From contig CAXPDR010000014.1 in assembly GCA_964215955.1 (NCBI GenBank), positions 194,713 to 258,712 on the forward strand: a stretch of 64,000 bases of DNA, given 5' to 3'. Positions within the stretch are counted from its first letter, which is position 1. Each line of letters opens with the position of its first letter. Origin of the DNA: GCA-2706205 sp964215955 (GTDB lineage Bacteria > Bdellovibrionota > Bacteriovoracia > Bacteriovoracales > Bacteriovoracaceae). The notes under the pieces were generated by a model, which was given only the letters and a program-made list of their open reading frames with translations, was not told the origin of the DNA and ran no database searches. Below, piece after piece: positions 45,877 to 54,150 of the stretch. Made by a program: the position numbers and the translations under genes.

Positions 45877-46245
45877 ATGAAGTATATTTTAGTAGTTGAT
45901 GACGAACAGGACATTCTTGAAACTATTGTTAATACCTTAGAGATTGAGTTCGATGATGGGCAGGTCATTATTGATGTTGCTGAAAATGGTGTTGAAGCCC
46001 TTAAAAGTTTTCAAAGTGGTAAAAAATACGATCTGATTGTCACAGATTTAAATATGCCTGAAATGAATGGGATTGAATTAACTGAAAAGATCAAAGAACT
46101 TGGATCTTCAACTCCTGTAATTGTTTTTACAGGGCATGGCGATATCGAAGAACAGGAAAAACTCAACTCTTTAGGAGTTTTGGCCATGATTAAAAAGCCG
46201 TACGTAGAAGATTTAATCGAAGAAGTAACGAATAGTTTAAATTAA
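45877..46245 (+). CDS. Stand-alone receiver (CheY-like) protein
   Basis: A 122-residue REC domain without an output domain. VVDDEQD gives the acidic pair, LIVTDLNMPEMNG the phospho-acceptor Asp, VFTGHG the switch Thr, and MIKKPY the Lys. A TATAAT at 45836-45841 is a likely -10, and AAGAAAGG precedes the ATG. The partner kinase is unknown; a soluble kinase is encoded 2.6 kb away at 48875-49594. It overlaps the convergent PilZ gene by four bases. Confidence 0.9.
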   Translation: MKYILVVDDEQDILETIVNTLEIEFDDGQVIIDVAENGVEALKSFQSGKKYDLIVTDLNMPEMNGIELTEKIKELGSSTPVIVFTGHGDIEEQEKLNSLGVLAMIKKPYVEDLIEEVTNSLN

Positions 46246-47342
46246 ACGTAAGTTATAAATGCTTTTGGATCTAAGACTATTTCTCCGGCAGACTCTTTTG
46301 CTCTAATTTCTTTGATAATTTCCTCTTGAGCTTTACAAATAGCAGATGCAGGTCTTTCTGTTTCTAGCTTTTCAAGAAACTCATCTTGCATCGTTTCGGT
46401 TAATTCTGAAAATAAGTCATAAATAAGTTCTTTACTAGAAAGCCTCAATGCTATGGCCAAAAGATCTTGATTAATGGTCTTAAGAAAGTCTACTTTCATA
46501 TGAGTGGTCATATATCTTAATTTATCAAGATACTCTATATTGTCTTTGATATTATTAGCGAGGACCTTATTGGAGCTTTCAATTTTATTTAATAGATTAA
46601 TTTGCTCTTCCGAATCAACTCCACAGTAGCGCTCTTTATCTAATCCTTGTACTTTCTTTTGCTTAATTTCAATTATACTTGTGATTGATTTGTAACTAAT
46701 AACATTGAGTTGGTCATCAAACTTTATTCCAACTTTAAATAAGTCTTGTTCTAGACTAGCGTAGGGTTGGATGTATTGAACCTTTACTTTAAAAGGAGAA
46801 GGAAGTTGTTGGTCTGTTAAATTATCTAGAAGTAATACTTGTCCTCTTTCTAATTTTGCAGCAGCTTCTTTTCCTACGACTATTCCGGCACCAGAGGTTG
46901 AAATATCAACCAAAACACTTGATTGAGTAAATATTGGTTTTTCCGTTTCGTGGTCTACCTGTTCTGAGTGAAATGTAATATTTTTGTGATCTTGGTATAG
47001 GTAGTAGAATCTTTTGGTTTGTCTTCTTTCGTAAACTTGAATTTCTCCAGGGAGTGAAAAATCAATCATATTATTTAAGCGTTTGAAATGTTCTTTTTTA
47101 AAAATGATATCAGGAGGAGTTATATGGGCATAAATTGGAGTTCCATCATTGAATATTGAACCATTTTCAGATTTAAGAATTTTAATCCTGCAATTCTTTC
47201 TAGAAACTTCTTTAAAAGTTGCTTTAAAGGTATAACGATGACTTCCATGTTGTTGCCACATGGTAAATTCAACCTTTTGATTAAAGATCTCTTCTAGGTT
47301 GGCCATTATTATATCTTTTCGGTATGTTTTCCAGTACTGCAT
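46242..47342 (-). CDS. PilZ domain protein
   Basis: A 366-residue soluble protein. Residues about 1-100 are a YcgR-like N-terminal domain, about 105-230 form a PilZ domain with YERRQTKRFYY (RxxxR) and DISTSGAGI (D/NxSxxG), and the remaining 130 residues are helical. Both halves of the cyclic-di-GMP-binding signature are intact. It probably turns c-di-GMP levels into a motility or attachment response. A start at 47306 (MANLEEI) is possible. The C-terminal helical part has no family I recognise. Confidence 0.82.
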   Translation of the reverse strand: MQYWKTYRKDIIMANLEEIFNQKVEFTMWQQHGSHRYTFKATFKEVSRKNCRIKILKSENGSIFNDGTPIYAHITPPDIIFKKEHFKRLNNMIDFSLPGEIQVYERRQTKRFYYLYQDHKNITFHSEQVDHETEKPIFTQSSVLVDISTSGAGIVVGKEAAAKLERGQVLLLDNLTDQQLPSPFKVKVQYIQPYASLEQDLFKVGIKFDDQLNVISYKSITSIIEIKQKKVQGLDKERYCGVDSEEQINLLNKIESSNKVLANNIKDNIEYLDKLRYMTTHMKVDFLKTINQDLLAIALRLSSKELIYDLFSELTETMQDEFLEKLETERPASAICKAQEEIIKEIRAKESAGEIVLDPKAFITYV

Positions 47343-47386
47343 ATTTTGATTATAAGGTTTAAATAGAATGTTACAAAGAAATATTT

Positions 47387-48058
47387 ATGTCTGAGAAAAC
47401 TTTAAAAATTTTATTTGAAGATGAAGCCATTTTGGCCATTGAAAAGCCTGTTGGTATTGATTTTCATGGAAAATCTGGGCTTGTTAGTCGGATAAGAGAG
47501 ACTTTCCCGCAAGCATTAGGGGTTCATAGATTAGATAAGGATACTTCGGGTATTATTGTTTTTGCGAAAAATAAAAATATTCAATCGGAATTAGGTCAGT
47601 TATTTCAGGATAGAAAAGTTGAAAAATATTATTTGGCACTAGGTAGAGGTAAGCCTTCTAAGAAACAAGGAATGATTAAAGGGGATTTAATAAGTACTAG
47701 AAATGGGTCATATAAACTAGCACGAAGTTTAAAAAATCCATCTATAACCAAATTTAGCTCTCAGTATATTGAAGAGAACGATGTAAGGATCTTTTTTCTT
47801 AAACCCTTTACAGGAAAGACCCATCAACTTAGAGTTGTTTTAAAAAGCTTAGGTTGTCCTATCATTGGTGACTCAAGGTATGGCAATGTTACGGCAGATC
47901 GTATGTATCTTCATGCAATCGGAATAAAGTTCTTTTTACAAAATCGATATTACTCATTTTTGTGTCGACCTAGTTTTGGTGATTTATTTAAAGATAAAAA
48001 TATTAATCGTGAAATTGATAAATTTATTGATGAAAGTGGTCTAGAAAACTTTGAATGA
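47387..48058 (+). CDS. RluA-family pseudouridine synthase
   Basis: A 223-residue RNA modification enzyme. GVHRLDKDTSGIIVFAKN carries the catalytic Asp, FLKPFTGKTHQLRVVLKSLGCPIIGDSRYG is the family C-terminal motif. The lack of an S4 domain and the short length resemble the RluA/TruC subgroup that acts on tRNA or 23S rRNA; the target base cannot be told. The 3' end overlaps the convergent amidotransferase gene by 35 bases. Confidence 0.88.
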   Translation: MSEKTLKILFEDEAILAIEKPVGIDFHGKSGLVSRIRETFPQALGVHRLDKDTSGIIVFAKNKNIQSELGQLFQDRKVEKYYLALGRGKPSKKQGMIKGDLISTRNGSYKLARSLKNPSITKFSSQYIEENDVRIFFLKPFTGKTHQLRVVLKSLGCPIIGDSRYGNVTADRMYLHAIGIKFFLQNRYYSFLCRPSFGDLFKDKNINREIDKFIDESGLENFE

Positions 48059-48671
48059 ATTTATGGCCATAATTTTGGACTTTTACTAAATCTTTCTTGA
48101 TGAGAGATTCTTCTGATAAGAACTTCATTGAAGCCTCTGGATGAGCCTGTGTTCCAATGAAAGGGTATTTCTTATGAGAAATTATTTCATTGGAAAATCT
48201 TTCAGAATAGGCCAACTCTATTATGTCTTCCGATCTTTTTTTTATTATTTGCTGGTGGTAATATGGCAATACAATTTTATCTCCTGTCTTATAGTTAAAA
48301 ACTGGATCTTTAAAAATGATTTCTCTTGCTTCTCTAAAATTTGTTTCATTATTAACAGCATTATTTATTTCACAACCGTAATGAGAAGCGATAAGTTGAT
48401 GACCAAAACATATTCCCAATACAGGAATTCCACTTTCAAGTTTTGGAATGACATAGTCGAGAATCTTTTTGTGCCAGTCCAGATTTTCAGTAACATTAGA
48501 AGCACTTCCAAGTACAATAATTCCCGTAGGGTCTTTTGGTAAAGAGTGGATGTCTTCTAATTTATTTTGTGCTGGAAAGTGATAAGTAAAAGGCTGCGGA
48601 TGACTACAAACGAACTCGTTTATTGAGTGATTGATAGGGGATATAATGTAGCAGTCTAGAAATGCAATCAT
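48024..48671 (-). CDS. Class I glutamine amidotransferase-like protein
   Basis: A 215-residue free-standing GATase1 domain. VLGICFGHQLIASHYG has the nucleophile Cys, and GTQAHPEAS the catalytic His and Glu. Proteins of this kind resemble the GMP-synthase amidotransferase domain and may hydrolyse gamma-glutamyl compounds. The ATG at 48671 follows directly the U-tract of a terminator and has no ribosome-binding site, so the start may be further in or the transcript leaderless. No acceptor subunit is nearby. Confidence 0.75.
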   Translation of the reverse strand: MIAFLDCYIISPINHSINEFVCSHPQPFTYHFPAQNKLEDIHSLPKDPTGIIVLGSASNVTENLDWHKKILDYVIPKLESGIPVLGICFGHQLIASHYGCEINNAVNNETNFREAREIIFKDPVFNYKTGDKIVLPYYHQQIIKKRSEDIIELAYSERFSNEIISHKKYPFIGTQAHPEASMKFLSEESLIKKDLVKVQNYGHKFIQSFLDHFHQ

Positions 48672-48700
48672 AAAAAAAAGGGATTTAAAAATCCCTTTTT
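48672..48700. terminator. Intrinsic terminator between the micro-gene and the amidotransferase
   Basis: A perfect 12-base inverted repeat, AAAAAGGGATTT at 48675-48686 and AAATCCCTTTTT at 48689-48700. On the minus strand it is followed by an eight-T run (48679-48672), just after the micro-gene stop. On the plus strand the tail is also T-rich (TTTTTATTTTTT), so it may work in both directions. Confidence 0.8.
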
Positions 48701-48800
48701 ATTTTTTAGCTTCAATTTTAGCTTTTAATTTAGCTTTTTTCTTAGCTTGTGCTTTTTTTCTTTTCATTTTTAGCACAGATTTTTTTCTACCCATACCCAT
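48699..48800 (-). CDS. 33-residue extremely basic micro-protein
   Basis: This short frame starts MGMGRKKSVLKM and ends AKLKAKIEAKK; 14 of 33 residues are Lys and two Arg. It has an excellent AGGAG site eight bases before the ATG at 48800, a possible promoter upstream (TTTACA, 17 bases, TAAATT), and a strong terminator starting at its stop. That makes a complete minimal gene. Lys/Ala runs resemble bacterial histone H1-like tails and the small ribosomal protein bTHX, so binding to DNA or rRNA is likely, but no family can be named. Such genes are commonly missed by length cut-offs. Confidence 0.75.
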   Translation of the reverse strand: MGMGRKKSVLKMKRKKAQAKKKAKLKAKIEAKK

Positions 48801-48874
48801 ATGTACATCTCCTGGTAAATTAACTGAGTAAATAATTTAAATGATTAAAAAGACTTTGTAAATAACTTTATGCA

Positions 48875-49594
48875 TTACTTTGAATTTGGTAAAATCATCC
48901 AAAATTTAGTTCTTTCTTCTCTCGAATATTGTAATTTAGAGCTATATTCTTCTAGTATCGATGATGCGATGCTAAGTCCGTGGCCCTTATGTGGATGAGG
49001 CATAGTTGTGTAACCTAAATCTTTTGCCATATCTAGCTCGCATACTAAACCAGGGCCTGTATCTTCTACTGAAAGCTTAATTCCATTTTCAATATTTTCA
49101 ACGATTATATATACGGACCCACCTTGCTTTGAAGTGTTTATAAGTGTTTCTATAGAGTTTTGAACCAGGCTTTTTAGGACAATAAAAAGTTTATCTGATG
49201 GAACTTCTGTTTTAAGTTCCTCATCGACATTTAGGCTAATATTTATATCATTTTGAAATGCTAACTTATCTAAATAGTATATTACCGAATAGCAAACCTG
49301 ATTAATTGTTTGAAAGTCTTTGTCATTAAGTGGGATTTTATAAAATGATCTTAAATGGTCCAATCTCTCTTTAAATGTGATTGTGGAACTATTTATCTTT
49401 TCAAGGATTTTATCCATTTTTTCTGGAGTTAATTTGTCCTGTTCTTTTAAAATTTCGACGATGCTCAGCTGGCCAATGAGTACTGCTAGGGGGTTATTGA
49501 TATCATGAACAGTTTTAGAGAGCATATTAGAAAAAAGTTGGAACTCACTTAAGCTATTTTCGATTAAATCTTTAGTTGTGATTTTTTTTGCCAC
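48875..49594 (-). CDS. Soluble histidine kinase (orphan)
   Basis: A 239-residue cytoplasmic kinase with no sensor domain. The H box is SKTVHDINNPLAVLIGQL (His near 30), followed by the N-box-like VLKSLVQNSIETL, VEDTGPGLVCE and KGHGLSIASSIL. It must receive its input from a partner protein, like the soluble kinases common in this lineage. The nearest receivers are at 45877 and 59180. ATCTCC-type purine-rich sequence (AATGGAGATAAA on the minus strand) precedes the start. Confidence 0.85.
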   Translation of the reverse strand: MAKKITTKDLIENSLSEFQLFSNMLSKTVHDINNPLAVLIGQLSIVEILKEQDKLTPEKMDKILEKINSSTITFKERLDHLRSFYKIPLNDKDFQTINQVCYSVIYYLDKLAFQNDINISLNVDEELKTEVPSDKLFIVLKSLVQNSIETLINTSKQGGSVYIIVENIENGIKLSVEDTGPGLVCELDMAKDLGYTTMPHPHKGHGLSIASSILEEYSSKLQYSREERTKFWMILPNSK

Positions 49595-49634
49595 TTTATC
49601 TCCATTAGAATATTTAATTTATTCTAACAGGTCT

Positions 49635-50282
49635 TTATAAGGAATTAAATACCTCAAAATGTGCTTTTAGGATTTCGGAATGTTCAATTTTTAGAAGGTG
49701 AGAAAGTTTACTGTAGGACTCTTCTAGTAATGTATTTTCTTTATCATCCGTTTCTAACAATATACTTTTTGGGCCTAATTCTTTTATCGTTTTTTTATTT
49801 TTTTCCGTATTCAGGAAGTTTTTTCCAACTGAAATATAGGTTCTTGTTAAAGCATTATATTGTTTAATGAGTTGAAGATGACCATGAAAGTCGTGAAGAA
49901 TTAAGTTTCCCTTAAAATTTATTTTCGATAACTCACTTAAAACTTCATTATGCATTTTTACACAATGGATTATTATTGTTTTTACTTGATGTACTTTGGC
50001 CAGATGGAGTTGTTTTATAAAAACATCTAATTGAGTTTCAAGACTGGGGCCTTTTATTTTGTCAAGGCCAATTTCTCCAATACCTTTAAACTGCAGAGAA
50101 GCTCTTGCCAGTTTCAATTGCTTTTCAAAGCTTTTAGAATCAAAACTTTCGGCTTCCCAAGGATGAATTCCCAAGCAAAATCCAGATTCTATTTTCTTAT
50201 TATCCGAGTAGCTATTAAGCACCTGAATGTAGTTGTCGGCTAAAGGATTAGGTTGATGAGTATGAAAATCAATCATGGCCAT
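49635..50282 (-). CDS. TatD-family metal-dependent hydrolase
   Basis: This 215-residue protein is a TIM-barrel hydrolase of the TatD/YcfH type. MIDFHTHQPN holds the HxH metal site, CLGIHPWE, GIGEIGLDK with the Glu, IIIHCVK and LHDFHG with two His, and LLETDD with the final Asp. Such enzymes are 3' to 5' exonucleases or tRNA-editing deacylases. It is slightly short for the family (about 260). A start at 50276 is possible. Overlap with tcdA is 14 bases. Confidence 0.85.
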   Translation of the reverse strand: MAMIDFHTHQPNPLADNYIQVLNSYSDNKKIESGFCLGIHPWEAESFDSKSFEKQLKLARASLQFKGIGEIGLDKIKGPSLETQLDVFIKQLHLAKVHQVKTIIIHCVKMHNEVLSELSKINFKGNLILHDFHGHLQLIKQYNALTRTYISVGKNFLNTEKNKKTIKELGPKSILLETDDKENTLLEESYSKLSHLLKIEHSEILKAHFEVFNSL

Positions 50283-51051
50283 TTTTTGGAAGGTGAGTTT
50301 TTAATATATCTTCAAAAACAAATGAGACAGCAATAAATCCAAAACTAGCTGTAACAAAGCTTAAGCTACCAAGCCCATTATTACAATTTTGTTTATGATT
50401 GAGATTTTTCGTATCTAAATCGCATTCTGTTTGAGGTTTTTCAATCAGCTCTGTGGAATAAATAGCCGGTATATGAAATTTTTTATTTGGGTATTTTGTA
50501 AAATCAAAACTTTGTTTTAGTTTTTTTCTAAGCCTTTGGAGAAGTTTATCATTCCGAGTCAAATTTAAATCTTTGATTTCAATCTTAGTAGGATCTTTCA
50601 ATCCTCCTGCCCCACCAATTGTTACAACTTTTATACCTCTTTTTTTGCATTCTGATAAAAGATAAGCCTTTGATTTTAAGGAATCGATGGCATCAAATAC
50701 ATAATCGAATTTCGTTTCTAAAATCTCATCAGCTGAAGAGGATGTAAAAAAGTCATGGATACAATTTATTTTAATTTCTGGATTAATATCCAGCATCCGC
50801 TCTTTCATTATATCTATTTTGAATTTCCCAACGGTTTTATTTGTAGCATGTATTTGTCTATTAATATTACTCACGCAGATATCATCGAGGTCAACTATGG
50901 TAATATTTTTGACTCCACTTCTTGCAAGTGCTTCACAAATCCATGAACCAACACCACCTATACCTAAAACGAGAAAATGTTGATTTTCTAAAATTGAAAA
51001 ATTTTTAGGTCCATAAATGGCCTGGACCCCTTCAAATGCTCTTGTTTCCAT
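50269..51051 (-). CDS. tcdA: tRNA threonylcarbamoyladenosine dehydratase
   Basis: A 260-residue E1-like enzyme of the MoeB/ThiF superfamily, TcdA (CsdL) subgroup. FLVLGIGGVGSWICEALARSG binds ATP, DLDDICVSNINRQ is the family Arg/Asn loop, DAIDSLKSKAYLL follows, and KKFHIPAIYSTE lies late. It cyclises t6A37 to ct6A in tRNA. It lies between TatD and a TruC-like gene, a small tRNA/RNA-maintenance cluster. Confidence 0.9.
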   Translation of the reverse strand: METRAFEGVQAIYGPKNFSILENQHFLVLGIGGVGSWICEALARSGVKNITIVDLDDICVSNINRQIHATNKTVGKFKIDIMKERMLDINPEIKINCIHDFFTSSSADEILETKFDYVFDAIDSLKSKAYLLSECKKRGIKVVTIGGAGGLKDPTKIEIKDLNLTRNDKLLQRLRKKLKQSFDFTKYPNKKFHIPAIYSTELIEKPQTECDLDTKNLNHKQNCNNGLGSLSFVTASFGFIAVSFVFEDILKTHLPKNGHD

Positions 51052-51055
51052 GGAG

Positions 51056-51733
51056 TTATATATAATCTGATTTTTCTATGGTTTCAACTAGTTCTTTGCT
51101 TAAAAGATGGAGCGTTTTTACTAAGTCATCGCTTAGATTTGCTTTAATATCAATTACTTGAGATGTGTAGGGATGAGTAAACCTAAGATTGCATGAGTGT
51201 AAAAATAACCTAGTTAAAGCATAGTTCTCCAGGTATTCGTCATTATATTTTTTTTTGCCATACTTTCTATCACCCAAAAGATGTTGAACTCTTCTTGCGA
51301 AATGACGTCTGATTTGATGATGTCTCCCAGTTTTAATTTCAATAAGTAGTAGGGTTGAGTTATGAAAAATCTTTAAGGGTCTATAAAGTGTAAGAGCTTC
51401 TTTTGGAACTTTCTTTTCATTGTTCAAGGGAAAGTCGAACCGTCCTGGAGAGTCAAAAACTCCTCTGGCCAATCCAATGTATTTTTTGGAAAAGCTTTCA
51501 TCATGCCAGTTTTTCTGTAATTTTGTTAATGCTTCAGGTGTTTTTGAAAAAATTAGGGCCCCTGAAACTTGGCGGTCTAGTCTATGGACAGGATATACAT
51601 ATTGGTCAATTTGGTTTCGAACTTGCTTTAAAAGATTATCTCTTTCTGTTGATTCTCTGCTTCGATGAACGAGAAGATTAGGAGGTTTATTAACAATAAT
51701 ATAAAAATCATCTTCAAATAGGACTTCAATCAT
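51056..51733 (-). CDS. truC: TruC-like pseudouridine synthase
   Basis: A 225-residue RluA-family enzyme. IIVNKPPNLLVHRS at the start, VYPVHRLDRQVSGALIFSKT with the catalytic Asp, and IKTGRHHQIRRHFARRVQHLLGDRKYGK are close to TruC, which makes pseudouridine 65 in tRNA. It overlaps the preceding exported protein by four bases (ATGA) and is followed after four bases by tcdA, so the three are probably one transcript. Other RluA-type targets are possible. Confidence 0.8.
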   Translation of the reverse strand: MIEVLFEDDFYIIVNKPPNLLVHRSRESTERDNLLKQVRNQIDQYVYPVHRLDRQVSGALIFSKTPEALTKLQKNWHDESFSKKYIGLARGVFDSPGRFDFPLNNEKKVPKEALTLYRPLKIFHNSTLLLIEIKTGRHHQIRRHFARRVQHLLGDRKYGKKKYNDEYLENYALTRLFLHSCNLRFTHPYTSQVIDIKANLSDDLVKTLHLLSKELVETIEKSDYI

Positions 51734-52656
51734 AGGTGGCCGACTATTGCATCGAAGGAAAGAACTAAGCCGGGAGTCCTATGAAAGTTTCTTTCCCTGG
51801 GAAAGTTAATAAAGGGTGAAACTTGAAAGAATAACCACTTTTTATAAATTCTCTCACGATAAGTGATTTGAGTAATATAGTTCTCAACTACAAATTCAGG
51901 CTTATTTACCGTAATGACATGGGCATGGTAACTTAAAGCAGACTTCTTTGAGAGTTTTTGCAAAAGAGACGGACCATTTTCAAATTTTATAGTATAATCT
52001 TCATCATTCCAGAATGCATTGTTCACCATTCTTAAGATAAGCTTTCTTGAAAGTCTTTTATCAAAATCTAAGTCCAAATCAGATGTAAACCCCTCGTCAT
52101 TAACCCATTTTACTTCTTCATTGACTTTCAAAACCCATTGGTCAAAAGGGATTCTTTTTTTTGCCCTAAACTTACTAAAGACGACGATCGGTACGTTGAC
52201 TAAGACCCCTGTATCAAAACTAAAATCAATTCCGGATTCTTCAATAGCATATCTTAAACCGGCAGAAACATCATTCTCTTCATCATCTTCTTTTGCTGTT
52301 TTAAATTTAGTTCGTTCGGTTTCATCCTCTTTACTTTCATCTTCATTTTCAATAAAAAGTTGAAGCTTTCTTTGAGTCTTAGGGAGAACTAATTGGTAGT
52401 TTATTTCGGGAGTCATGTAAGGGCCTCTTCCTTCTCTAAAGTAAGTATCAAGGCTTATTTTCAACTTGGATTTGTTTATACTATTGTCTGAATGTTTGGT
52501 ATCAGCAAAGAATTCATCTATTTCATTAGAGAGTCTTATTATTTGTTGAGTTAGTTTTTCATGGGCTTTATCCACAATATTTTTTCTATAGTAATCTTTA
52601 GAATGAACTGGCAATGACAAAAATATTGCAATAAGGATGGTGACTAAATTTCGCAT
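51730..52656 (-). CDS. Exported protein, putative outer-membrane barrel
   Basis: A 308-residue protein with a signal peptide MRNLVTILIAIFLSLPVHS. I choose the ATG at 52656; a longer reading to 52704 would run through a strong terminator. It has a helical first part with an acidic, low-complexity stretch (ENEDESKEDETERTKFKTAK) and a later beta-rich half (SGIDFSFDTGVLVNVP, RKLILRMVNNAFWNDEDY). No family is recognised. It leads an operon with truC and tcdA. Confidence 0.6.
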   Translation of the reverse strand: MRNLVTILIAIFLSLPVHSKDYYRKNIVDKAHEKLTQQIIRLSNEIDEFFADTKHSDNSINKSKLKISLDTYFREGRGPYMTPEINYQLVLPKTQRKLQLFIENEDESKEDETERTKFKTAKEDDEENDVSAGLRYAIEESGIDFSFDTGVLVNVPIVVFSKFRAKKRIPFDQWVLKVNEEVKWVNDEGFTSDLDLDFDKRLSRKLILRMVNNAFWNDEDYTIKFENGPSLLQKLSKKSALSYHAHVITVNKPEFVVENYITQITYRERIYKKWLFFQVSPFINFPRERNFHRTPGLVLSFDAIVGHL

Positions 52657-52671
52657 AATTAATTTTAAGGG

Positions 52672-52709
52672 AAAAGTGAGGGCTTGTCTAAGACTTGCCC
52701 TCACTTTTT
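52672..52709 (-). terminator. Strong intrinsic terminator of the sucA-sucB-lpd operon
   Basis: AAAAGTGAGGGC (52672-52683) pairs perfectly with GCCCTCACTTTT (52697-52708), with an inner GTCT/AGAC extension. On the minus strand a TTTT run follows, so it ends the lpd transcript. On the plus strand the tail TTTTTATTTTTTT is also suitable. Confidence 0.85.
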
Positions 52710-52722
52710 ATTTTTTTGATTC

Positions 52723-54129
52723 TTATGAGTGTAGCGCTCTATTTTCAGTTGCAGCTAAACAAGCTTCTTTAAAAGCTTCAGTATATGTTGGGTGGGCATG
52801 ACAGATTCTTGCAATATCTTCAGCACTCGCTCGATATTCCATGGCCGTCACCGCTTGCATAATCATATCTGCACATCTTGGTCCAATCATGTGAACTCCT
52901 AAGATTTCATCAGTTTCAGGGTGGGCTAAAACTTTAACCAAACCATCAGACTCCTCTGATGCCCTTGCTCTACCAAGAGCTTTGAAAGGGAATGATCCTT
53001 TTTTATACTTAATTCCTGATGTTTTTAACTCTTCCTCAGTTTGGCCAACTGAAGCAACCTCAGGCCAAGTATAAATAACCCCAGGGATAAGATTGTAATT
53101 CATATGAGGTTTTTGACCAGCAAGCATCTCTGCTACAAATACACCTTCTTCTTCGGCTTTATGGGCAAGCATTGCGCCTTTTACAACATCACCGATAGCG
53201 TAAATACCATCAATATTTGTTCTCAAGTGATCATCAGTCTCTATTCTTCCACGATCATCAAGTTTTACTCCAATATTTTCAAGTCCTAATCCATCAGTGT
53301 ATGGTTTTCGACCAACAGAAACTAAACAATAATCGCCTTCCAAGACAATATCCTCATCTTTTTTCATATTTTTGGCCATGACTTTCACGCCGTTTCCAGT
53401 GTTTTCAACCTTGGAAACCTGGTGAGAGTTGTAAAATTCAATACCATCTCGTTTTAGAACTTTTTGGAGATTTCTTCCCATCTCCTTATCCATCATGGCT
53501 ATAATACTATCTGCATATTCGACAACAGAAACTTTGGCCCCCAATCTTTTATAAACAGATCCTAATTCCAAACCAATGACTCCACCACCAATTACTATTA
53601 AATGCTTTGGAACTTCACCAAGCTTTAAAGCTTCAGTAGAGGAGATTATTCGTTTTTTATCAATCTCCATTCCTGGGAATGAACTTGGCTTTGAACCAGT
53701 GGCAATAACAGTATTTTTAGCAGTTATTTTTATATCCCCATCTTTAGTTTTTACGTTTATTGTTTTTTTATCGACAAAAGATCCATGGCCATGAAAAGTG
53801 GTAATCTTATTTTTTTTCATTAAATAATCCACACCACCACAAGTTGTATCAACAACATCTTGAACTCTTTTCATCATTTTTTTGATATCAAGTTTTGGTT
53901 TCACCTCAATCCCATGAATATCAAATGAGTGAGCAGCCTCATGATATTTTTCACTAGAATCTAGCCATGCTTTTGAAGGAATACATCCAACATTCAAGCA
54001 TGTTCCGCCAAGAGTGTTATACTTTTCTACAATAGCAGTTTTAAATCCAAGTTGGGCCATCCTGATAGCACATACATACCCACCTGGTCCTGATCCAATA
54101 ACTACAACGTCAAAATTATTATCGCTCAT
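52723..54129 (-). CDS. lpd: Dihydrolipoamide dehydrogenase (E3)
   Basis: A 468-residue flavoprotein disulfide reductase. VVIGSGPGGYVCAIRMAQLG binds FAD, GGTCLNVGCIPSKAWL holds the redox Cys pair, IVIGGGVIGLELGSVYKRLG binds NAD, and CHAHPTYTEAFKEA holds the base His-Glu pair at the C-terminus. It re-oxidises lipoyl groups of the 2-oxoglutarate dehydrogenase complex. It is the last of three genes, 21 bases after sucB, and a strong terminator follows. Confidence 0.96.
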   Translation of the reverse strand: MSDNNFDVVVIGSGPGGYVCAIRMAQLGFKTAIVEKYNTLGGTCLNVGCIPSKAWLDSSEKYHEAAHSFDIHGIEVKPKLDIKKMMKRVQDVVDTTCGGVDYLMKKNKITTFHGHGSFVDKKTINVKTKDGDIKITAKNTVIATGSKPSSFPGMEIDKKRIISSTEALKLGEVPKHLIVIGGGVIGLELGSVYKRLGAKVSVVEYADSIIAMMDKEMGRNLQKVLKRDGIEFYNSHQVSKVENTGNGVKVMAKNMKKDEDIVLEGDYCLVSVGRKPYTDGLGLENIGVKLDDRGRIETDDHLRTNIDGIYAIGDVVKGAMLAHKAEEEGVFVAEMLAGQKPHMNYNLIPGVIYTWPEVASVGQTEEELKTSGIKYKKGSFPFKALGRARASEESDGLVKVLAHPETDEILGVHMIGPRCADMIMQAVTAMEYRASAEDIARICHAHPTYTEAFKEACLAATENRALHS

Positions 54130-54150
54130 ATTTTATCCTTTTTACTTTGT

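Noticed and set aside
52657..52704. Longer N-terminus for the exported protein ending at 51730
   Set aside because: It runs through the strong terminator stem, and the ATG at 52656 begins a clean signal peptide.
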